Below, one piece after another: positions 6,605-11,294 of a stretch of DNA of 11,294 nt (positions are counted from its first letter, which is position 1; each line of letters opens with the position of its first letter). This stretch comes from an uncultured Mesorhizobium sp. (GTDB taxonomy: Bacteria; Pseudomonadota; Alphaproteobacteria; Rhizobiales; Rhizobiaceae). Both the position numbers and the translations under genes were made by a program. The stretch lies in contig CATMOC010000070.1 in the NCBI GenBank assembly GCA_950071955.1, positions 1 to 11,294 on the forward strand, written 5' to 3'. The notes under the pieces were generated by a model. It searched no databases. It saw nothing but the letters and a program-made list of their open reading frames with translations, and had not been told where the DNA came from.

Positions 6605-7435
6605 ATGAAGGAACTGGCAGGCAAGGTGGCCGTCGTGACGGGCGCGGGCAGTGGTATCGGCCGCTCGATCGCCCACGCGCTGGCAAAGGCGAAGGTGAAT
6701 GTCGTCGTCGCGGACATCCGCTCCGATGCGGCACGGGAGGTCTGCGCCGAAGTCGAGGCGCTCGGTGCAGAGGCAATCGCGGTCGAGGTGAACGTGGCGG
6801 ATCACGGCTCCGTCCAAGCCATGGCGGATAGCGCCTATTCCCGCTTCCGACACGTCGACATTCTGGTGAACAATGCGGGGGTGAGTTGGCGGCCGTTGCG
6901 CCCGGTCTCCGATGCGACGCTGTCGGACTGGAAGTTCATGATCGACGTCAATCTTTGGGGGGTCATCAACGGGCTCGATGTCTTCCTGCCGCGCATGTCG
7001 AAGCAGCAGGGCGAGAAACACGTCGTGAACACCTCGTCCCTGGCCGGTCTATGGCCGGTCAAGGGACATACTCCGTACAGCGCAACGAAGGCCGCTGTTA
7101 CGGCGATCTCGGAAGGACTGGCCTCGGATCTCGCCGAGGAAGGTTTCGGCGTGACGATCCTGCACCCCGCCATGGTCCGCACCAACGTCGTCGCCAACAG
7201 CGAGGCGATGAGAAGCGACGTGGACAAGGGCGAGGGCAGGACGTTCCGGTCGATGGTGGACGAACGCATGGAAAAGCTGGCGGCCGCCTACATCGACGCG
7301 GAGGCGGTGGGCGAGATGGTCCGCGACGCCATCGAACGCAACCAGCTCTACCTCCACACCCACCCGATCGAGGCGCAAGACATCAGAAGCCGGACAGAAC
7401 TCATCTATGGTGCGGATACCTATGGGCGGGCCTGA
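6605..7435 (+). CDS. SDR family oxidoreductase (276 aa)
   Basis: Classical SDR: TGAGSGIG (12-19), Asp37 after beta-2 (NAD preference), NNAG (89-92), Ser145, Tyr158 and Lys162 (YSATK). After the catalytic helix comes LHPAMVRTN (187-195), and near the end LYLHTHPIEA, which resembles the subgroup whose C-termini contain a THP motif. There is no VDGG ending, unlike the two other SDRs here, so this belongs to a different subfamily. The ATG at 6605 is preceded by GGAGGAG (6594-6600). The open frame runs far upstream but through DNA that encodes the enolase-family gene on the other strand, so the upstream part is spurious. The 3' end overlaps the converging epoxide hydrolase by 16 bases. It probably acts on a hydroxyl or keto intermediate. 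The substrate is unknown. Confidence 0.92.
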   Translation: MKELAGKVAVVTGAGSGIGRSIAHALAKAKVNVVVADIRSDAAREVCAEVEALGAEAIAVEVNVADHGSVQAMADSAYSRFRHVDILVNNAGVSWRPLRPVSDATLSDWKFMIDVNLWGVINGLDVFLPRMSKQQGEKHVVNTSSLAGLWPVKGHTPYSATKAAVTAISEGLASDLAEEGFGVTILHPAMVRTNVVANSEAMRSDVDKGEGRTFRSMVDERMEKLAAAYIDAEAVGEMVRDAIERNQLYLHTHPIEAQDIRSRTELIYGADTYGRA

Positions 7436-8481
7436 TTCATTTCTCTCGGCCAGGCGGAAGGAACCTTGTCGGCCAGCCATTTCGTCAGGATCGCATTGAC
7501 GCGATCCGGTTTCTCCTGGGCCATCCAGTGGCCGGATTCGACGGTCTCGAAGGTCAGGTCCTCGCAGCTTTCCCGCATCGGATCGGCAAGGCGCGATTCC
7601 ACCGATTCGCAGGTAATGTCGTAGCGGCCCGCGATGAACAGCACCGGCATGGTGAGCCGTCCGCCATCCGCGCTTTCGTCGGAGTAGGCAAGATTGTCGG
7701 CGTCGTTCATGTAGTAGGAATTGGGACCGTAGAAGCCGTTTCGGCCGAGACTCTCGGCATAGGCGCACAGATCCTGTTCCGAGACGACTGCCGGATCGCG
7801 ATCCACGTCAGGGGCGATGTCGCCCCCGCCGAACCAGCCATTGTTGGCAAAGATCTGCACATGCGGGCTCGGCTTGCCGAGCGCGTCTGGCTTGCCTCGC
7901 CGGAACAGCGCCTTGATCGTGCGGCGCGGATCGGCATCATGGACGGCAGTCGCCCGCTGAAACCGCTCGTGATAGAAACGCATGTAGGCCCACTGGCCGG
8001 ACGGAGCGTCGGCTTCCGGATAGATTTCCCGATCGACGAGGCTGACCAGATGGTCGGTCCCGCGCTCGATCGTCCGGTAGGGAACGCACAGGCTCGCCAC
8101 GGCGAAGCAGCGCTCCGGATGGTGGCTTGCGATGCTCCATGCGGTGGCGCTGCCCCAGTCGTGCCCCACCCACACCGCCTTCTCCCCGTCAAGGGCGTCG
8201 AGCAGCGCGATCATGTCTGCGGCCACATGGCGCTGCGCATAGGCGTCGTGGCGGTCGTATACCGTCGAGCGGCCGTAGCCCCTCATGTCCGGCGCAATCG
8301 CGCGGAAGCCGAGGCCGCCGAAGCGCGGAAGCACGTGGCGCCAGCTCAGCGCGAGTTCCGGCCAGCCGTGGATGAAGATGATGAGAGGTCCGTCGCGAGG
8401 TCCCGCCGCGAGATAAAAGGTGACGTGATCGCCGGACCGGATCGAATGTTCGGTGACGGTGGAGTTCCTCATCTCGGGCAT
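7420..8481 (-). CDS. Epoxide hydrolase-family alpha/beta hydrolase (353 aa)
   Basis: Soluble enzyme that opens epoxides to diols through an aspartyl-ester intermediate. It has the oxyanion motif HGWPE (38-42), DMRGYGRS (65-72), the nucleophile elbow G106-H107-D108-W109-G110 with Asp108, and a cap domain with tyrosines (Y170; Y256-Y257) in the positions where lid tyrosines activate the epoxide. The acid is Asp288 (AGRYD) and the base His318 (SGHWMAQEKPD). All triad members are present, so activity is likely. Haloalkane dehalogenases share this fold, but the paired lid tyrosines and GHDWGS favour an epoxide hydrolase. The ATG at 8481 lies seven bases after the stop of the upstream Gfo/Idh/MocA gene, with GGAG inside that gene's end, so the two are translationally close. 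A second ATG nine bases downstream (8472) is less well placed. With a P450 in the same window, an epoxide intermediate is plausible. Confidence 0.92.
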   Translation of the reverse strand: MPEMRNSTVTEHSIRSGDHVTFYLAAGPRDGPLIIFIHGWPELALSWRHVLPRFGGLGFRAIAPDMRGYGRSTVYDRHDAYAQRHVAADMIALLDALDGEKAVWVGHDWGSATAWSIASHHPERCFAVASLCVPYRTIERGTDHLVSLVDREIYPEADAPSGQWAYMRFYHERFQRATAVHDADPRRTIKALFRRGKPDALGKPSPHVQIFANNGWFGGGDIAPDVDRDPAVVSEQDLCAYAESLGRNGFYGPNSYYMNDADNLAYSDESADGGRLTMPVLFIAGRYDITCESVESRLADPMRESCEDLTFETVESGHWMAQEKPDRVNAILTKWLADKVPSAWPREMNQARP

Positions 8482-8488
8482 TGCGGCG

Positions 8489-9604
8489 TCATCTCCATGT
8501 CTGCCGCATCCCTGTATCGGACGCGGTCTGAACGAGGTCGAGCAGTTCTTGATGCCGGACGGCATAGTCGAAATCGACAACCACCGGCTCGTCATTCCGG
8601 ATTGCACTGGCAAGGCGCAGATAGTTGTGGGCGAGATAGCGCGGAGGTCCGTCCGCGAAACCGGCCGGCTGCAGCGCGTAGCGTTCGGGCAAGGGTATCT
8701 CGTGAAACTCGACGTCTCCCCTGCGAGCACCCGCCAGGCGAAGCGGCGTCCGGTGGACGTTGGCCGAACCGGGCGACGTCAGCACGAGGTCGCCGTCGGT
8801 GCCGTTGATCTCGAGCCGCACGCCCGCCGCCGCCGGGCTCACCCCGCCACGGATGTGAACGAAAGCGTCGGCACTGTTCGCCAGCCTGCCGGCGATCATC
8901 ACGAGATCCGGCGACGACTTGTCGATGACGCGGCCCGAAACGACGATGCTCGCGGTGTCGTACTGGCGCGAGACGACGACGGTGAGTTCGTCAAACTCGC
9001 CGACGGCGAAGCAGAAAGCTTCGAGTGCCTGGCCGGTCGCGATGCGCAGGATGTCGGCGCCGTTGCGGATGTCTGCGGTATAGGCGTTCCCGGCAGTTTC
9101 CAGATGCCCGAAATTCTCCTGCGTCACCTTTAGGGACGCAGAGATCATTCGGCCGACGAAACCTTCGGCGACGAGGTCGCGCGCATGAGCGATCGTCTCG
9201 TTGCTGCGCCCCTGCAGGCCGATCATCGTCACGACCCCTGCACGCCTTGCCTGCGCCAGCGTCTCGCGGGCTTCGGCGGTGGTGCTGCCAAGCGGCCATT
9301 CGCAATAGACGTGCTTCCCCGCGTCCAGGGCAGATCTCACCATCCGCCCGTGGAGCGGCGTCCTGACGGACACGGCGACGACGTCGACCTGCGGATGCGC
9401 GGCCATCTCGTCGGGGTCGCAGAATGCCAGCGGGACACCGAAATGTCTTGCCGCCGCTTCGGCGGTGTCGGGGCGCGAAGTGCAGATCGCGGTCAGGTCG
9501 AACTGCGGAAGGTGGCGGATCGCTGGGATATGCGCCCGCGTTCCCCAGCTCAGCGACGGATCGACGCTGGCGCCGATGAGGCCTACGCGCAGGGGCTTGG
9601 TCAT
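8489..9604 (-). CDS. Gfo/Idh/MocA-type oxidoreductase, Gal80-like (371 aa)
   Basis: NAD(P)-binding two-domain protein. The Rossmann fold starts at VGLIGAS (7-13), followed by DVVAVSVRTPLHG (74-86). The position of the family's EKP motif reads C101-E102-W103-P104-L105-G106, so the Lys that helps bind cofactor and substrate is replaced by Trp. The following IGLQGR (128-133) and the later AFVHIRGG match the Gal80-like branch, in which yeast Gal80 is a non-enzymatic NADP-binding regulator. Whether this bacterial protein is an enzyme or a sensor is open. The C-terminal alpha/beta domain spans about 135-371. AGGAG lies about nine bases upstream of the ATG at 9604. It is in an operon with the epoxide hydrolase downstream (7-base gap) and an NTF2-fold gene 69 bases upstream. 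Confidence 0.88.
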   Translation of the reverse strand: MTKPLRVGLIGASVDPSLSWGTRAHIPAIRHLPQFDLTAICTSRPDTAEAAARHFGVPLAFCDPDEMAAHPQVDVVAVSVRTPLHGRMVRSALDAGKHVYCEWPLGSTTAEARETLAQARRAGVVTMIGLQGRSNETIAHARDLVAEGFVGRMISASLKVTQENFGHLETAGNAYTADIRNGADILRIATGQALEAFCFAVGEFDELTVVVSRQYDTASIVVSGRVIDKSSPDLVMIAGRLANSADAFVHIRGGVSPAAAGVRLEINGTDGDLVLTSPGSANVHRTPLRLAGARRGDVEFHEIPLPERYALQPAGFADGPPRYLAHNYLRLASAIRNDEPVVVDFDYAVRHQELLDLVQTASDTGMRQTWR

Positions 9605-9673
9605 TTCAGGGTCACTCCTGGCTGCGGAAGGCGATGGGACGCTTGGGAGAGGAAAACGTCCCCGCAATGATCT

Positions 9674-10057
9674 TCAAGCAGGCAGCGACGTGGACTGCCA
9701 CGAAATCATTCGCCATTCGCGGCCGCCCGCATTCGTCCAGACTTCGATGAAGGCGACGTGGAGAGCCTTGGGGCTGCCCCGCACGACCACCGCGATACGG
9801 ACCGAACCCGTCCTGAGGACGGTGCTCCCGTCTACCCCGACAAAGCGGACATTCGAGGGGCTGAAGGCCTCGTACACGACGGTCTTCTCGGCGACGCTGG
9901 CGATATGGCTTTGCTTGCCGTCGATGTTGCCCGACGAATGGATGTAGATGAGGTCGTCGTGAAGCAGGGCATCGAGCCCGGCGGCATCGGCCTCCAGCAT
10001 GGCCTGGAGGCGTCGCTCCGCCCGTGCGGCAAGTTCCGAGAATTGCCTGTCCCCCAT
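9674..10057 (-). CDS. Nuclear transport factor 2-like (DUF4440/SnoaL-type) protein (127 aa)
   Basis: Small cone-shaped NTF2-fold protein. The N-terminal helices (SELAARAERRLQAMLEADA, then LDALLHDDLIYIHSSG) lead into the family's typical H-S-S-G turn (40-43), followed by DGKQSHIASV and a curved sheet ending in WRMISWQSTSLP. Members serve as dehydratases, isomerases, cyclases or ligand binders, and the catalytic role here cannot be fixed. Length is typical. The ATG at 10057 has only a weak GGGG-like ribosome site, unlike its neighbours, so it may rely on upstream translation. No better in-frame start was seen. It lies 79 bases after the next NTF2-fold gene and 69 bases before the Gfo/Idh/MocA gene on the same strand. 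Confidence 0.85.
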   Translation of the reverse strand: MGDRQFSELAARAERRLQAMLEADAAGLDALLHDDLIYIHSSGNIDGKQSHIASVAEKTVVYEAFSPSNVRFVGVDGSTVLRTGSVRIAVVVRGSPKALHVAFIEVWTNAGGREWRMISWQSTSLPA

Positions 10058-10136
10058 CCGCGCAGCCCCATTGTTCTCGGCTCGGAACCCCCACGGCTCG
10101 CGCGGGCAGCCTAGACGATAGCCCCGCCCGGGCTCT

Positions 10137-10649
10137 CTACTCCGCCGCCTCGGAAACGCGAGGCGCGGGCCCCTCCATGACGCGCGCCAGAAGCTCGCGC
10201 GCCCGCGGATTCTCCTGCATCAGCTCGTTGGTCCGGCGGACGACCACCCATCCGCTCTCGCGCCGCTCCAGTTCCCAACGCGAGGCGATGAGGCGGATGA
10301 CCGGGAAGTTTCCATCGATCTGTTTGAAGAGCGTGCCGTGGTGCGTGGCGGACGCACGGTCGCCATCGATGACGACATGGGGCATCGAGGAGACGTGGCC
10401 GGAACCGGTCCGCATCAGATCCTGATGGAACTCACCGTAGAAGGCCTTGTGCAGACCGTCATGGCCTTCGTAGTTGCCGAGGCCGCCGATCTCATAGACA
10501 CAGTCCTCCGCCCATATCTGCTTGATCAGTTCCCAATGGGTCGCGTCGGCTGCCGGACCGTAGGCGCAGATCAGTTGCATGATCTCGATGTAGTCTTCGA
10601 TTCGGTCGAGGCGTTCCTCGACGGACTTGGTCGATCTGGGGCGTGGCAT
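10137..10649 (-). CDS. SnoaL-like/NTF2-fold protein (170 aa)
   Basis: Second, unrelated-looking NTF2-fold protein. An N-terminal coiled helix (VEERLDRIEDYIEIMQL, 10-26) leads to CAYGPAADATHWELIKQIWAEDCVYE, the usual Y-x-x-x-x-D then W/F-D/E pattern of SnoaL-type dehydratases and isomerases. Next is HVSSMPHVVIDGDRASATHHG, the H-x-x-x-N/P-x-x-I-x-x-x-x-A strand pair in which His often takes part in catalysis. Relatives include scytalone dehydratase, bile acid 7-alpha-dehydratase and many proteins next to SDR genes in sphingomonad catabolic loci. A double-bond shift or water elimination is the likely chemistry, by analogy. AGGAGGAACCG directly precedes the ATG at 10649. An SDR remnant lies just upstream. 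Confidence 0.87.
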   Translation of the reverse strand: MPRPRSTKSVEERLDRIEDYIEIMQLICAYGPAADATHWELIKQIWAEDCVYEIGGLGNYEGHDGLHKAFYGEFHQDLMRTGSGHVSSMPHVVIDGDRASATHHGTLFKQIDGNFPVIRLIASRWELERRESGWVVVRRTNELMQENPRARELLARVMEGPAPRVSEAAE

Positions 10650-10700
10650 CGGTTCCTCCTGCCTTGTTGCGTAGGTGCGCGAATGGCGTGGCGCCTCGGC

Positions 10701-10818
10701 TCAATCCTTGCTCGGCTGATCGAAACCCGGACGCGGTACCGTGGCGAGAAGCGCAGCCGCCCCCGGCACCCGTGACGACCGCCACGCGTCCCGAAATGCC
10801 AAGCCAATCCGCTGCCAA
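10701..10818 (-). pseudogene. SDR remnant (N-terminus only, internal deletion)
   Basis: From a TTG at 10818, preceded by an AGAGGGA site six bases away, the minus strand reads ADWLGISGRVAVVTGAGGG, the start of an SDR with its nucleotide-binding glycines. After about 22 codons SDR similarity stops. A frame shifted by one base then reads PRPGFDQPSKD and a stop at 10701-10703. This could be the original C-terminal tail, which would imply loss of roughly 230 codons, but that part is inference. Only the first segment is secure. The fragment sits 51 bases upstream of the SnoaL-like gene on the same strand, a usual place for an SDR. The length, 118 bases, is not a multiple of three. An assembly error is an alternative to real deletion. 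Confidence 0.5.
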
Positions 10819-11009
10819 TTTCTATCCCTCTGCATGCGAACGAACACGCCTCACCCAACCGCCACGGACTCGCCCCGCGGCAGATGGAAAAAGCGAGGCT
10901 AATTCGACTGTATCCGGCAGGCGCGCCGGGGCGCGGAGAGGCCAACCGGCTTACCCGATCGCCCGCGGAAAGCCGACAGCCGATGTACAGCCCGGTGCCG
11001 CTGCGGCGA
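10819..11009. other. Intergenic spacer without recognised gene
   Basis: About 190 bases between the SDR remnant and the VOC-family stop codon. I see no coding frame with family similarity, no clear promoter boxes and no strong inverted repeat. If the VOC gene ends its own transcript, a promoter for the minus-strand genes to the left could lie here. Confidence 0.4.
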
Positions 11010-11294
11010 TCAGGCGGGCACGAAGCGATGGACGCGTGTCTTTGCCTTCTTGGCGAGTTCGGTCATTGCCTCGGTGAGGTCCCGGCCTTCCTGCTTGGCC
11101 TTTTCCTTGGCCGAGACCCACAGTTCGAAGTCTTCCTTCGCGTTCTCGGTGTGGTTGTTCCAGTCCTTGTCGAGCGGCGTCGTGATCTCCAGGCGGACGC
11201 CGTTGGGGTCGTGGAAGTAGATGGAATAGATGAGCCCGTGATCGGTCGGACCGACGATATCGATATCGTTTTCGGTTAGCCATTCGTACCACTT
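11010..11294 (-). CDS. VOC-family (glyoxalase/extradiol dioxygenase-like) protein, C-terminal part
   Basis: The minus strand is open from the window edge (codon 11294-11292) to a TGA at 11010-11012, giving 94 residues with no start, so the N-terminal part lies outside. GPTDHGLIYSIYFHDPNGVR followed by LEIT is the last beta-alpha-beta-beta-beta module of the vicinal oxygen chelate superfamily. His19 and Glu36 of the visible part fit the paired metal-binding positions (H...E) of glyoxalases and extradiol dioxygenases. After the module comes an unusually long charged helical tail of about 55 residues rich in Lys and Glu. Possible roles are ring-cleaving dioxygenase, glyoxalase or lyase, and the superfamily alone does not decide. 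It is co-oriented with the right-hand operon. Confidence 0.85.
   Translation of the reverse strand, partial: KWYEWLTENDIDIVGPTDHGLIYSIYFHDPNGVRLEITTPLDKDWNNHTENAKEDFELWVSAKEKAKQEGRDLTEAMTELAKKAKTRVHRFVPA

Noticed and set aside
6886..8808. 640-codon + strand open frame
   Set aside because: Out of frame with the SDR and antisense to the epoxide hydrolase; Arg-rich and without motifs.
10120..10134. AGCCC/GGGCT hairpin next to the SnoaL-like stop codon
   Set aside because: Five-base stem, no T-tract, and inside a probable operon, so not called a terminator.
10951..11292. 113-codon minus-strand open frame at the right edge
   Set aside because: A different minus-strand frame (ending at 11010) gives a clear VOC domain, so this Arg-rich frame is a shadow.

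Overview
The window is GC-rich, gene-dense DNA that reads as a catabolic (degradation) island from an alphaproteobacterium. A sphingomonad-like or related soil or water bacterium is my best guess. This rests on gene content (many short-chain dehydrogenases, EthD, SnoaL/NTF2-fold, VOC, epoxide hydrolase and P450 proteins), strong GGAGG-type ribosome binding sites and tightly packed small operons. No transporter, transcription regulator, tRNA, rRNA, CRISPR array or transposase was seen.

Left block (1-2090, + strand): the C-terminal part of a cytochrome P450, an SDR oxidoreductase (812-1615) and an EthD-domain protein (1719-2090). The first ~190 bases are anomalous. Read on the minus strand they encode region 2 of an RNA polymerase ECF-type sigma factor, so the P450 is cut and joined head-to-head to an unrelated fragment. 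This is either a real rearrangement or an assembly chimera at a contig end.

Middle block (2219-7435): a minus-strand pair (SDR at 3283-4134, then zinc-independent quinone oxidoreductase-like MDR at 2219-3226) is divergent from an alpha/beta hydrolase (4387-5238) that lacks a recognisable Ser and His of the triad. The hydrolase converges on an enolase-superfamily (mandelate racemase/muconate lactonizing-like) protein (5297-6478, minus). That gene is divergent from a third SDR (6605-7435). The two divergent spacers hold short perfect inverted repeats that could be operators.

Right block (7420-11294, all minus): in transcription order, the C-terminal end of a VOC-family protein (cut by the window edge), a vestigial SDR start (10701-10818), two different NTF2/SnoaL-fold proteins, a Gfo/Idh/MocA-type protein of the Gal80-like kind, and an epoxide hydrolase. 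The hydrolase's 3' end overlaps the converging SDR by 16 bases.

Together the genes could hydroxylate (P450), oxidise alcohols (SDRs), reduce enones or quinones (MDR), isomerise or dehydrate (NTF2 folds, enolase superfamily), hydrolyse epoxides or C-C/ester bonds (alpha/beta hydrolases) and possibly cleave rings (VOC). This fits breakdown of a hydrophobic alicyclic, terpenoid, steroid-like or aromatic compound. The substrate cannot be read from the sequence. I see no clearly new defence or mobile system. The best leads are the sigma/P450 junction, several enzymes missing canonical catalytic residues, the SDR remnant and the operator-like palindromes.
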